Of a DNA stretch of 64,000 nt, positions 48,190 through 56,927 are shown piece after piece. Position 1 is the stretch's first letter, and every line of letters starts with the position of its first letter. A program made the position numbers and the translations under genes. The stretch lies in contig JAGWNU010000001.1 of the NCBI GenBank assembly GCA_028871175.1, positions 1-64,000 of the forward strand, given 5' to 3'. The notes beneath the pieces were generated by a model, which saw nothing but the letters and a program-made list of their open reading frames with translations, was not told the DNA's origin and did no database searches. Origin of the DNA: Burkholderiaceae bacterium (lineage in GTDB: Bacteria > Pseudomonadota > Gammaproteobacteria > Burkholderiales > Burkholderiaceae).

Positions 48190-49824
48190 ATGATCATGCG
48201 GTTTTCGCAAATGAAAGTGGCTACCCAACTGGCGTGGGGATTTGGCCTGACGATGGGCCTGCTTGCGCTTCTGATGGTGTTCAGCCTGCAGCGCATGTCC
48301 GATTTTCGGAAGCTCATGGAGGAAACCACGGAAATCAACGCGGTCGAAGCCGAGCTGGCCGCCAAAATGTATAGCAGCGTGACCGAGCGCGCCCTCGCCT
48401 ATCGGAACATCATGCTGCTTACCGAAAATGATGAAATCCGGATCGAGCTGCAGCGTATCGAAACCCAGGAGCGCTTATACAGCGAAGCGGCAGACAAGCT
48501 CGGCCGGATGTTCGATACGTTGCCCGGCACCACGGCGGATGAGAAAACCCTGTTCGCCCAGGCCCGGCACCAGGCCGAACTGGCGACGCCGTTCGTGTCG
48601 CGCGTCAAGGCGCTGATTGCGGGCGGCCGTAAGGACGACGCCTATCGGGTACTTCGCTTCGAATTCCGTCCGGTGCAGCGCGCCTGGTGGGATCAACTCG
48701 CCAAACTGCAGGCCTTCGAAGAGAAGCTCAACGACGAAAACACCGCCCGCGCCAAGGCCAGCTATATCGACTCCCGCAACTGGCTGCTGGCGCTCAGCGG
48801 CGTCGCGCTGCTGGTCAGCCTGACGGCCAGCCTGCTGATTACACGGGGCCTGATCCGCAAACTCGGCGGAGAGCCGGGCACGGTAGCCGACATCGCGGGC
48901 CAGATCGCGGGCGGCAACCTGGCCGTGGCCATTCACACCCGCAACGACAACGACGCCAGCCTGATGCACGCAATGAAACGCATGCGCGACAGCCTCGCCG
49001 CCATTGCCGAGCAGGTCCATACCAGCACCGACACGCTGGCCACCGCGTCGGAGCAGATTGCCACCGGCAATTTCGATCTTTCCACCCGCACGCAGGAGCA
49101 GGCGTCTGCCCTCGAGGAGTGCGCGGCGTCGATGGAAGAACTCAACGCCACCGTCAAGCAGAACGCCGACCACGCACGCCAGGCGAATCAGCTCGCTACC
49201 GTGGCGGCAGACGTTGCGGCGCAAGGCGGCACGGTCGTGGCCCGCGTGGTCGACACCATGGGCGCGATCAGCGCGTCGGCGCGCAAGGTGAGCGAGATCA
49301 TCGGCGTCATCGACAGCATTGCGTTCCAGACCAACATCCTCGCGCTCAATGCGGCAGTCGAGGCGGCACGCGCCGGCGAGCAGGGCCGTGGCTTTGCCGT
49401 GGTCGCCAGCGAGGTGCGGGGGCTGGCGCAGCGCTCGGCAGCCGCCGCCAAGGAGATCAAGCTGCTCATCAACGACTCCGCCAACCATGTAGACGCCGGA
49501 AACGCACTCGTCGTGCAGGCGGGCGCGACCATGCAGGATGTCGTCACCAGCATCCACCGCGTGACAAGCATCGTGACGGAAATCATGGGCGCGACAGACG
49601 AGCAGGCCAGCGGCATCGATCAGATCCACCGGGCCATCTCGCAGATGGACGAGGTCACACAGCAGAACGCGGCGCTCGTTGAAGAAGCGGCGGCGGCAGC
49701 CGAGTCGATGCGCGAACAGTCCAGCCGGCTGGTGAGCGTGGTCAGCGTTTTCAAGCTGACCGACGCCACCGCGACCGCAGTCCCGCGCTTCGGCAATCGC
49801 CAGCCCGCCCTGTTGCCGGCCTGA
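48190..49824 (+). CDS. Methyl-accepting chemotaxis protein
   Basis: A 544-residue chemoreceptor. Transmembrane helix 1 is at about residues 12-32 and helix 2 at about 195-217, enclosing a four-helix periplasmic sensor with no Cys or known ligand motif. A HAMP domain follows ([28 protein letters not shown]). The signalling hairpin is [46 protein letters not shown] (about 375-420), with Glu/Gln pairs for methylation on each side. There is no C-terminal pentapeptide tether for CheR. The 250 bases upstream are AT-rich. No other chemotaxis genes adjoin it. Confidence 0.95.
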   Translation: MIMRFSQMKVATQLAWGFGLTMGLLALLMVFSLQRMSDFRKLMEETTEINAVEAELAAKMYSSVTERALAYRNIMLLTENDEIRIELQRIETQERLYSEAADKLGRMFDTLPGTTADEKTLFAQARHQAELATPFVSRVKALIAGGRKDDAYRVLRFEFRPVQRAWWDQLAKLQAFEEKLNDENTARAKASYIDSRNWLLALSGVALLVSLTASLLITRGLIRKLGGEPGTVADIAGQIAGGNLAVAIHTRNDNDASLMHAMKRMRDSLAAIAEQVHTSTDTLATASEQIATGNFDLSTRTQEQASALEECAASMEELNATVKQNADHARQANQLATVAADVAAQGGTVVARVVDTMGAISASARKVSEIIGVIDSIAFQTNILALNAAVEAARAGEQGRGFAVVASEVRGLAQRSAAAAKEIKLLINDSANHVDAGNALVVQAGATMQDVVTSIHRVTSIVTEIMGATDEQASGIDQIHRAISQMDEVTQQNAALVEEAAAAAESMREQSSRLVSVVSVFKLTDATATAVPRFGNRQPALLPA

Positions 49825-50112
49825 TGCGGAGGCTGCCGCGATCATGGATGAGCCTGCCGCTCGGCGGCATGGCCCGCGACAACGATGCGCGGCGCATCGC
49901 GGCGGATAGTCGCGTACAGGCCGACATGCTTGATGCCGCGCGCGAGGGGTCTGAAGCCCGCCGCCAACAAGGCGCCGACGCATTGGCACCCCCAGACAGC
50001 AACGCGCACGCGGACCCGGCACCCGGCACCCGGGCGCAAAGCATGCGTCAACCCGCAAGAAGATCGGCCGGCCCAGCCGTGAGGCAGTGGCCGATGCCTG
50101 CCCGACGTTGCC

Positions 50113-50601
50113 TCAGACCACCACCGGCAGCGCTGTCGTGTCCTTGATCCGCTCCAGCGCAAAGCTGCTCTTCACATCGATGACCGCCGGGTGCGCGAGC
50201 AGCTGGTCGCGGATGAAGCGCGCAAAGTGCTCCATGTCTTCCACGAACACCTTGAGCAGGTAATCCATCTCGCCGGTCATGGCGTAGCACGTGACCACCT
50301 CGGGCCACGTCGCCACAGCCGCGCGAAAATTGTCGGACGGGCCTTTCCCTTTGGGCGCACCGCCCTGCTTTTCCAACCGCACGTTGATATAGGCCGACAG
50401 CCCCAGCCCGATCTTGGTCGGGTCGAGCAGCGCGGCGTACTGGCGGATGACGCCGGACTCCTCCAGGCGGCGGATGCGTCGCAAACACGGGCTGGGCGAC
50501 AGATTTACCCGCTCGGCGACTTCCAGGTTGGTGAGGCGGCCGTTGTTCTGCAGGACCTCCAGGATCTTGCGGTCGATCTTGTCGAGTTCCACCTTATTCA
50601 T
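50113..50601 (-). CDS. Lrp/AsnC-family transcription regulator
   Basis: A 162-residue regulator. The N-terminal helix-turn-helix is at about residues 5-60 ([47 protein letters not shown]) and the C-terminal RAM domain senses a small molecule, usually an amino acid ([29 protein letters not shown]). ATG 50601 has GGAG upstream. It is divergent from hpd across 156 bases with several AT-rich GCAA/TTGC repeats, so it likely controls tyrosine breakdown in response to an aromatic amino acid or product. Confidence 0.93.
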   Translation of the reverse strand: MNKVELDKIDRKILEVLQNNGRLTNLEVAERVNLSPSPCLRRIRRLEESGVIRQYAALLDPTKIGLGLSAYINVRLEKQGGAPKGKGPSDNFRAAVATWPEVVTCYAMTGEMDYLLKVFVEDMEHFARFIRDQLLAHPAVIDVKSSFALERIKDTTALPVVV

Positions 50602-50757
50602 TTTGTTGCTCCGCACCAATTAATTCGGCAATTTTCTTGCGCAAATTTAGCAAGGTGGGCACAACTTCGCAATTTTTGCGTGGATCGACACTTCTACACT
50701 GCGAGGATCATCAAAGACCTGAGCGCTCCAACAGCGCGCCCCCACAGGAGACTTACC
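50602..50757. promoter_or_regulatory. lrp-hpd divergent promoter region
   Basis: This AT-rich gap contains TTGCGCAAATTTAGCAA (50637-50653) and GCAATTTTTGC (50669-50679), imperfect dyads of the kind Lrp-family proteins bind, and a -10-like TACACT (50695-50700) for hpd. I see no convincing -35 at the usual distance, so activation by the regulator is plausible. Confidence 0.45.
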
Positions 50758-51864
50758 ATGCAATTCACGCCTTGGGAAAACCCGATGGGCACCGCCGGCT
50801 TCGAATTCATTGAATATGCCGCGCCGGACCCCGTTGCCATGGGCAAGCTGTTCGAGAACATGGGCTTTACCGCCATCGCGAAGCACCGCCACAAGAACGT
50901 GACGCTGTATCGCCAGGGCGAGATCAACTTCATCATCAACGCCGAGCCGGATTCGTTCGCGCAGCGCTTTGCGCGCCTGCACGGCCCGTCGATCTGCGCG
51001 ATCGCGTTTCGCGTGCAGGACGCCGCGTTCGCCTACAAGCGCGCGCTGGAACTGGGCGCCTGGGGCTTCGACACCCACAGCGGCCCGATGGAGCTGAACA
51101 TTCCGGCCATCAAGGGCATCGGCGATTCGCTGATCTACCTGGTGGACCGCTGGACCGGCAAGAACGGCGCCAAGCCCGGCGACATCGGCAACATCAGCAT
51201 CTACGACGTCGATTTCGTGCCCATCGCGGGCGCCAACCCGAACCCCACCGGGCACGGCCTGACCTACATCGATCACCTGACGCACAACGTCTACCGTGGC
51301 CGCATGAAGGAATGGGCCGAGTTTTACGAACGCTTCTTCAACTTCCGTGAAGTGCGCTACTTCGACATCGAAGGCCAGGTCACGGGCGTGAAGAGCAAGG
51401 CGATGACGAGCCCGTGCGGCAACATCCGCATCCCCATCAATGAGGAAGGGACGGAAAAAGCCGGCCAGATCCAGGAGTACCTGGACATGTACCACGGCGA
51501 GGGCATCCAGCACATCGCACTGGGTTCGACCGACCTGTTCAAGACGGTGGACGCACTGCGCGGACAGGGCATCAAGCTGCTGGACACCATCGACACGTAT
51601 TACGAACTGGTCGACAAGCGTATCCCCGGCCATGGCGAAAACGTGGCGGAACTGAAGACGCGCAAGATCCTGATCGATGGCGCGCCGGGCGACCTGCTGC
51701 TGCAGATCTTCTCCGAGAACCAGCTCGGCCCGATCTTCTTCGAGTTCATCCAGCGCAAGGGCAACCAAGGTTTTGGCGAGGGCAACTTCAAGGCGCTGTT
51801 CGAGTCGATCGAACTCGACCAGATGCGCCGCGGCGTGCTCAAGGCCGACAAGCAGCCCGCCTGA
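50758..51864 (+). CDS. hpd: 4-hydroxyphenylpyruvate dioxygenase
   Basis: HPPD converts 4-hydroxyphenylpyruvate to homogentisate in tyrosine breakdown and is the source of pyomelanin pigment. It has 368 residues and two vicinal-oxygen-chelate domains. The three iron ligands are the His in [10 protein letters not shown] (about 172), the His in GIQHIALGS (about 250) and the Glu in [25 protein letters not shown] (about 328); that last block is the family signature. The ribosome site is CAGGAG. No homogentisate dioxygenase is adjacent. A strong terminator follows. Confidence 0.97.
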   Translation: MQFTPWENPMGTAGFEFIEYAAPDPVAMGKLFENMGFTAIAKHRHKNVTLYRQGEINFIINAEPDSFAQRFARLHGPSICAIAFRVQDAAFAYKRALELGAWGFDTHSGPMELNIPAIKGIGDSLIYLVDRWTGKNGAKPGDIGNISIYDVDFVPIAGANPNPTGHGLTYIDHLTHNVYRGRMKEWAEFYERFFNFREVRYFDIEGQVTGVKSKAMTSPCGNIRIPINEEGTEKAGQIQEYLDMYHGEGIQHIALGSTDLFKTVDALRGQGIKLLDTIDTYYELVDKRIPGHGENVAELKTRKILIDGAPGDLLLQIFSENQLGPIFFEFIQRKGNQGFGEGNFKALFESIELDQMRRGVLKADKQPA

Positions 51865-51895
51865 ACGCCCTCCACATCAGGCATGCTGTACTCAC

Positions 51896-51927
51896 ACCCC
51901 GGTGGTTCGCCATCGGGGTATTTTTTT
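51896..51927 (+). terminator. Rho-independent terminator after hpd
   Basis: ACCCCGGTGG and CCATCGGGGT pair (one G-T) around TTCG, followed by A and seven T. Confidence 0.92.
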
Positions 51928-51935
51928 GCGCGCAT

Positions 51936-51960
51936 GAAAAACGGCGCCCGAAGGCGCCGC
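51936..51960 (-). terminator. Rho-independent terminator of the EF-hand gene
   Basis: On the minus strand CGGCGCC-TTCG-GGCGCCG is a perfect 7-base stem with a UUCG tetraloop (51959-51942), followed by five T. Confidence 0.9.
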
Positions 51961-51985
51961 GGATGGCATTGCGATGGCGCGGGGA

Positions 51986-52603
51986 TTATTCGCCCTTCGT
52001 GGCCGCCGGGCCGCCCGGCATGCCGGGGGCTGCCGGCGTGTTCTTCTGGGCCTGGCGGGCATCGTGGCGCGCCTTCATGTAAGCGCGGATCTCGTCCGGC
52101 GTGATCTTGCCGTCGTGGTTGGCGTCGATCTGGTCGAAGTTCTTGGCCAGGCGCGGCATGCCGGCCTGGACTTCATCCTTGGTCAGGGCGCCGTCGCCGT
52201 TCTTGTCGGCGGCCTTGAACCTCGCGTCGAAGCGCTGTGCCAGCTTCTCGCGCATTTCACCGCGGTGCGCCTTGTGCCAGGCGGCCAGTTCATCCTTGCT
52301 CAATTGGCCGTCATGGTTGGTGTCGATCTGGTCGAAGTTCTTTTCCAGCCAGGCGTGACCCTTGGCCTCATCGCGGGATACCTGACCGTCGCCGTTTGTG
52401 TCGATGGCTTTCAAGCCACCGTGGCGTCCGGGCCCGGCCATACGCGAACCGGCTTGCGACGCCGGTGCAGCCGGTGCCGCGGCCGGTGCTTGCGCGCTGG
52501 CGGTGGGTGCGCTGGCCTCTTGCGCACGAGCGTCCGTTCCCGACATGGCCAGGAACAGGGCCGAGGTGGCGAGGAAGGCTTGAACAGCACGTTTGTTGGT
52601 CAT
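51986..52603 (-). CDS. Exported four-EF-hand calcium-binding protein
   Basis: A 205-residue exported protein, ATG 52603 with AGGAG upstream. The signal peptide is residues 1-28 (AFLATSALFLAMSGTDARAQ). An Ala/Pro-rich linker leads to four EF-hand loops: DTNGDGQVSRDE, DTNHDGQLSKDE, DKNGDGALTKDE and DANHDGKITPDE, all with the 1, 3, 5, 9 and 12 acidic or polar ligands intact. It probably binds calcium in the periplasm or outside the cell. It lies 138 bases from gspC on the same strand, but the gap and own terminator suggest it may not share the secretion operon. Confidence 0.9.
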   Translation of the reverse strand: MTNKRAVQAFLATSALFLAMSGTDARAQEASAPTASAQAPAAAPAAPASQAGSRMAGPGRHGGLKAIDTNGDGQVSRDEAKGHAWLEKNFDQIDTNHDGQLSKDELAAWHKAHRGEMREKLAQRFDARFKAADKNGDGALTKDEVQAGMPRLAKNFDQIDANHDGKITPDEIRAYMKARHDARQAQKNTPAAPGMPGGPAATKGE

Positions 52604-52741
52604 GGTCAGCTCCTTTTCACATGGACTGTGTAGCGGATTAGAACCTGACAATGCCAGCGTGTTGCCGTGTTTTACACGCTGTTACCGCAATGACATGCGC
52701 TGTAATATCGCCCGACCAGTGCTTCGGGAGCCGCGAAAAGC

Positions 52742-53425
52742 CTACTGCTGGGGCGGCGGCTGGCCGATATCGCTCTTGCGCGCTGCGGCAGCCGCACGAT
52801 GGCGCGGGCCGGCGATGCCGCCCACAGGGTTGGAAGCCTCTTCGCCCGTATTGATTTGCGGCGGGGCGATCGGCAGCATGGCCCCCGGCATCGCCGTGTT
52901 GGCGGGGTTGTTGGGGACAGCCGGTGCAGGCGGCACCGCCGGTGTCGCCAGCGGCGCGGCTGCACCCGACGGCGGCAGTGGCAACGACGGCACATGGCGG
53001 CTGGCCGGCGACACGCCCGCCACGGCACTGGCCGGCAGTGGAATCTCTTGGCGGACGCCGTTGCGCTCGATCACCACCGAGCGCGACTTGATCTCCACCA
53101 GCTTCAGATTGGGCGACAGCGACTTACCGGCGCGCACGGCTTGCGGGGGCCCGCCGTCCACAGAAACGATCGCCGCGCCGCTGCCGTCGGCCAGATCGGC
53201 CACCACGCCCGCCACCTGAACATCGCGCGGGCCATTCTGAGGGCCACCCCCAAACAGCGTGACGGCGGCGCCGGTCTCCAGCGCGTCGGTCTGCGCCACG
53301 CGGGCCTCGCGCGGCACAGACAGCGAGCGCAGCGACGACAGCGTCAGCACCCAATGCGTCAACAGCGCGCACAGGGCAGCAAACAGTACAAGACTGAGCA
53401 GGCGGGACGACTGTTGAGCGTTCAT
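52742..53425 (-). CDS. gspC: Type II secretion protein GspC
   Basis: GspC is the bitopic inner-membrane protein that links the platform to the secretin. The 227-residue protein has a short cytosolic start, one helix at about residues 9-30 (LLSLVLFAALCALLTHWVLTL), and the homology region at about 55-130 (AAVTLFGG, VQVAGVVADLADGSGAAIVSVDGGPPQAVRAGKSLSPNLKLVEIKSRSVVIERNGVRQEIPL) that binds GspD. The C-terminus is Pro/Ala-rich and lacks a PDZ or coiled-coil domain. It is divergent from gspG, an arrangement known in Ralstonia and Burkholderia. Confidence 0.9.
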   Translation of the reverse strand: MNAQQSSRLLSLVLFAALCALLTHWVLTLSSLRSLSVPREARVAQTDALETGAAVTLFGGGPQNGPRDVQVAGVVADLADGSGAAIVSVDGGPPQAVRAGKSLSPNLKLVEIKSRSVVIERNGVRQEIPLPASAVAGVSPASRHVPSLPLPPSGAAAPLATPAVPPAPAVPNNPANTAMPGAMLPIAPPQINTGEEASNPVGGIAGPRHRAAAAARKSDIGQPPPQQ

Positions 53426-53600
53426 GAAACGTGGTGATCCACCGTGAGCATGCGCTGATTCTATCCGGCCTTCATGCCGGTTCGGTGAACCATTGGAAGA
53501 CTGCGTCGAAACGCCGGAACCTCACCCCCCCGGTGTGCGGTCTATGTTCATATGTCACAGATATACTGTGTTCCTTCTTCTTATTGCCGACTCTCTCGCC
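53426..53600. promoter_or_regulatory. gspC-gspG divergent promoter region
   Basis: A 175-base gap between the leftward gspC and rightward gspG. A -10-like TATACT at 53562-53567 points to gspG with a leader of about 27 bases; no good -35 is seen. The gap is the only obvious place for the main gsp promoter. Confidence 0.4.
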
Positions 53601-54071
53601 ATGATGCAAGGCCAACTTCGCTCATCTTTGCGCCAACGCGCCCTCGCCCGCGGCGCGGCGCGCGGTTTCACCCTGATCGAAATCATGGTGGTGGTGGTGA
53701 TCCTGGGCATTCTTGCCGCGCTGGTGGTGCCCAAGATCATGAGCCGCCCGGACGAGGCGCGCATCATCGCCGCCAAGCAGGACATCGCTTCCATCTCGCA
53801 GGCACTCAAGCTCTATCGACTGGACAACGGGCGTTACCCGACCACCGAGCAGGGCATTGGCGCGCTGCTCAGCAAGCCCACCACCGAACCGATCCCGAAC
53901 AACTGGAAGGCAGGCGGCTATCTGGAGCGCCTGCCCAAAGACCCGTGGGGCCACCCGTACCAATACCTGAACCCGGGCGTCCGCGGCGAAGTGGACATCT
54001 TCAGCTTCGGGGCCGATGGTCAGGCCGGCGGCACGGGCAACGACGCCGACATCGGCAACTGGGACAACTGA
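53601..54071 (+). CDS. gspG: Type II secretion major pseudopilin GspG
   Basis: The main subunit of the type II pseudopilus. A 156-residue precursor with a 22-residue basic leader cleaved by the prepilin peptidase at G22/F23 (RGFTLIEIM; Glu at mature position 5). The N-terminal hydrophobic helix is [21 protein letters not shown]. The GspG-specific C-terminus [50 protein letters not shown] has the Asp cluster that binds calcium. ATG 53601 or 53604 may be the start. Confidence 0.97.
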   Translation: MMQGQLRSSLRQRALARGAARGFTLIEIMVVVVILGILAALVVPKIMSRPDEARIIAAKQDIASISQALKLYRLDNGRYPTTEQGIGALLSKPTTEPIPNNWKAGGYLERLPKDPWGHPYQYLNPGVRGEVDIFSFGADGQAGGTGNDADIGNWDN

Positions 54072-54096
54072 GCCCAACCCGCCCGAACCGCACATC

Positions 54097-54585
54097 ATGT
54101 CCGGCCAAGCCCGCCGTCGACAGCTTCCACGCGGCTTTACGCTGCTGGAGCTGCTTGTCGTGGTGGTCATCATCGGCATCGTGCTGGGGGTGGTGGCCGT
54201 CAACGCCACGCCCAATCCGCGCTCGCAGCTGGCGGACGACGCCCAGAAGCTGGCCCGCCTGATCGAGCTCGCGCAGGAAGAGGCCCAGCTCACCTCGCGG
54301 CCCGTGGCGTGGGAGGGCGATACGCAAGGCTGGCGCTTCTTTGAATCGACCCCCAATGGCTGGCAGCCGCTCACGCGGGACGTGCTGGCGCCTGGCCACT
54401 GGCGGCAACCGATGGATCAGGTGCAGATCGTCGCAGGAACCGCCGCGGCGCCCGGTGCGCCGCAGCGGCTGGTCTTCGGCCGCGAAGCCATCGGGTTGCC
54501 ATGGCGCGTGGCGCTCACGGCGCGGGGTTCACGCGTGGATGTGGTCTCCGATGGCGGCCCCCGCGTGCTGACGGAAACGCAATGA
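54097..54585 (+). CDS. gspH: Type II secretion minor pseudopilin GspH
   Basis: A 162-residue minor pseudopilin. The leader is cleaved at G13/F14 (PRGFTLLELLVVVVIIGIVLGVVAV; Glu5 present). The C-terminal domain has the GspH pattern RLIELAQEEAQLTSRPVAW, with WRFFE and a beta-rich end. It starts 25 bases after gspG and its stop overlaps the gspI start (ATGA). Confidence 0.93.
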   Translation: MSGQARRRQLPRGFTLLELLVVVVIIGIVLGVVAVNATPNPRSQLADDAQKLARLIELAQEEAQLTSRPVAWEGDTQGWRFFESTPNGWQPLTRDVLAPGHWRQPMDQVQIVAGTAAAPGAPQRLVFGREAIGLPWRVALTARGSRVDVVSDGGPRVLTETQ

Positions 54586-54962
54586 CCCGCGCGCGTGGTT
54601 TCACCCTGCTTGAAGTGCTCGTCGCGCTGACCATCGTGGCGGTGGCACTCACCGCCACCATGCGGGCCATGGGCGGCATGACCAACGCCAGCGAATCGCT
54701 GCAGACGCGCATGATCGCGACGTGGAGCGCCGAGAACCACCTGGCTAATCTGCGCCTCGCTCACGCCTTCCCCGACCCGGGCGCCCGCGGCTTCGCCTGC
54801 CCGCAGGGCGATACACCGCTGTGGTGCGAAGAGACCATCGCCACCACGCCCAACCCGGTATTCCGCCGCGTGGAGGTGTCGGTCTATCCGGACGCCACCA
54901 AGTCCGTCCGCCTGGCCTGGCTCGTCACCCTGCTACCCAACGATGCGCGCAATGTCTTCTGA
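54582..54962 (+). CDS. gspI: Type II secretion minor pseudopilin GspI
   Basis: A 126-residue minor pseudopilin with a very short leader cleaved at G6/F7 (RARGFTLLEVLVALTIVAVALTATM). The characteristic GspI segment is WSAENHLANLRL, followed by a Cys pair (FACPQGDTPLWCEE) likely to form a disulfide. It overlaps gspH by 4 bases and gspJ by 20 bases, so translation is coupled. With GspJ and GspK it forms the tip of the pseudopilus. Confidence 0.95.
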   Translation: MTRARGFTLLEVLVALTIVAVALTATMRAMGGMTNASESLQTRMIATWSAENHLANLRLAHAFPDPGARGFACPQGDTPLWCEETIATTPNPVFRRVEVSVYPDATKSVRLAWLVTLLPNDARNVF

Positions 54963-55695
54963 CCGCCCCGCCCCGGGCGGGAACCGCGGCGCGCACGGCT
55001 TCACGCTGCTGGAGCTGCTGGTGGCGATCACGCTGCTGGCCATCCTGGCCGTGATCGCCTGGCGCGGGCTGGACAGCATGACCCGCACGCACGAGGCGCT
55101 GGCCCAGCGCGACGAACGCATCGAAGCCCTCAAAACCGTCTACGCCCAGTTCGATGCCGATTGCACGCAGCTGGCCGATCCGAACACGCTGTCGCGTTCG
55201 CCCGTGGAAGTGGACGCCAACCGCGTGCTGCTGGTGCGAGATCGCCGCGACGACGGGCAGCCGCCTGCATGGCAGGTGGTGCTCTATCGCATCGTCGATG
55301 GCCGTCTCGAACGCCTGCAGAGCCCCCCCATCACCAACCGCAGCGACCTGCGGGGTGCGCTCGACACCCTGCGCCAGGGCGGCGCCAATGCGGCGCGCTA
55401 TCTGCTGGCCAGCAATGTCGACGGCATCAGCGCGCGGGCCTGGGTCGAACCCGGCGGCTGGATGGACAACACAGGTGCGCTGTCGGCGGCGCTGTTTCCG
55501 GCGGGTAGCAATACGACCACGCTGACGGGCCTGCCATCGGCCTCCACGCCTGCCGCCTCCGATGTTTCGGCCAACACCCCTGGCGTGGTGGTGCCGGCGG
55601 CCTCGGTGCGCGCGGTGGAACTAGCCCTGCTCGTGCGCATGACGCCGCAGGGCACGCCGCAGCGCTTCACGCGCATCTGCATGACGGGGCTCTGA
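54943..55695 (+). CDS. gspJ: Type II secretion minor pseudopilin GspJ
   Basis: A 250-residue pseudopilin, leader cleaved at G19/F20 (AHGFTLLELLVAITLLAILAVIAWRGLDSMTRTHEAL; Glu5 present). GspJ features include the long helix, LAQRDERIEALKTVYAQFDADCTQL, and WYRIVDG-like LYRIVDGRLERL. An insertion rich in Thr/Ser/Ala (SNTTTLTGLPSASTPAASDV) lies near residue 185. ATG 54943 overlaps gspI; ATG 54952 is an alternative. It is the tip-complex subunit bridging GspI and GspK. Confidence 0.94.
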   Translation: MRAMSSDRPAPGGNRGAHGFTLLELLVAITLLAILAVIAWRGLDSMTRTHEALAQRDERIEALKTVYAQFDADCTQLADPNTLSRSPVEVDANRVLLVRDRRDDGQPPAWQVVLYRIVDGRLERLQSPPITNRSDLRGALDTLRQGGANAARYLLASNVDGISARAWVEPGGWMDNTGALSAALFPAGSNTTTLTGLPSASTPAASDVSANTPGVVVPAASVRAVELALLVRMTPQGTPQRFTRICMTGL

Positions 55696-55696
55696 C

Positions 55697-56767
55697 ATGG
55701 CGCGATGCTCCCGACCGCTTCGTCTCCGTGATGTGCGCCAGCGCGGCGCGGCCATCATCACCGCGCTGCTGGTGGTCACGCTGGCGGTGGTGATCGTCTC
55801 GGGCATGCTGTGGCGCCAGCAGGTGGAGATCCGCGCGGTGGAAAACCAGCGCCTGAAAGCGCAGGCCACGTGGATCGCGCGGGCAGGTATCGACTGGGCC
55901 CGCCTCATCCTGCGCGACGACCAGCGCCGCACCGGCGCCGTCGACCATCTCGGCGAGATCTGGGCGGTGCCGATCCAGGAAACCAAGCTGTCGGACTTCC
56001 TCGGCAGTTCGCTGCGCACAGACACCGCGGGCGAGGAGTCGTACCTGTCGGGCCGCATCTTCGATGCCCAGGCACGCTTCAACCTGATGAATCTGCTACG
56101 GACGCGGACGCTGGGCACGCGCACCATCGTTGCCGGTCGCGACAAAGGCGGCATCAAGGCCTACGGACTGCTGTTGCAATCGCTCAACATCGACCCGAGC
56201 CTGGCCGACGTCACGGCAAGCTATCTGGCGCAGATGCTGGGCGGCTTCCAGTCGCTCGACGCCAGCCAGGGCGGCCAGCCAGGCAGTGACGAAGGCGCGG
56301 GCAGCGGCAATGGCGGCAACGGGCCCCGCCCGCTGGATGACGTCGACAGCCTGCTGACCATCCCCGGCTACACGGCGGACATGATCGCCAAGCTGCGCCC
56401 CTACGTGATCGTCCTGCCCACCCGCACCCAGATCAACGCCAACACCGCCAGCGCCGAAGTGCTGGCCGCCGTCATCCCCAACCTGAGCCTGGACCGCGCA
56501 CGCGCCCTTGTGCAGGCCCGCGACCGCGCCTACTTCCGCAACATCGGCGATGTCACCAACCAGCTGCGCGGCGTCGCACCCGGGGCCGACAGCACCGCTG
56601 CCGCCAACCTGCTCGACGTGCAGACGCACTACTTCCTGGTCTACGGCATGGCGCGCCACGAGCGTGCCCAGATCGGTGAAGTGGCGCTTGTTTCACGTGG
56701 CGATCCGGTCAACAATAATGCGACCCGTATCGTCTGGGTACGCCGCACGGACGGCATACCGCCATGA
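55697..56767 (+). CDS. gspK: Type II secretion tip pseudopilin GspK
   Basis: A 356-residue large pseudopilin. The leader ends RQRG/AAIITALLVVTLAVVIVSGML; mature position 5 is not Glu, the known trait of GspK that places it at the tip. It has the helix-hairpin-helix alpha domain (about residues 170-320, with ALLTIPGY-like DSLLTIPGYTADMIAKLRPYVIVLP and INANTASAEVLAAVIPNLSLDRARALV). It starts 1 base after gspJ. Confidence 0.95.
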   Translation: MARCSRPLRLRDVRQRGAAIITALLVVTLAVVIVSGMLWRQQVEIRAVENQRLKAQATWIARAGIDWARLILRDDQRRTGAVDHLGEIWAVPIQETKLSDFLGSSLRTDTAGEESYLSGRIFDAQARFNLMNLLRTRTLGTRTIVAGRDKGGIKAYGLLLQSLNIDPSLADVTASYLAQMLGGFQSLDASQGGQPGSDEGAGSGNGGNGPRPLDDVDSLLTIPGYTADMIAKLRPYVIVLPTRTQINANTASAEVLAAVIPNLSLDRARALVQARDRAYFRNIGDVTNQLRGVAPGADSTAAANLLDVQTHYFLVYGMARHERAQIGEVALVSRGDPVNNNATRIVWVRRTDGIPP

Positions 56768-56927
56768 CGGCGCGGCCATATCCTCCAACAGGCGTAGGCG
56801 TCGCTTGTAGACAGACCCAGGCCTTCGCCGTATTGTCATCCGCATCGTTCAGCATCGCGGGTTTTGCGCGATACGGCGGCTCCGTTGGTACCTCGCATCC
56901 CAGTTCTCAAATCAATCGAGGAGCGGT

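Noticed and set aside
49825..50112. Possible small genes on either strand after the chemoreceptor
   Set aside because: Both candidate frames have biased Arg/Ala composition, no ribosome site and no recognisable protein pattern. A decayed gene cannot be excluded.
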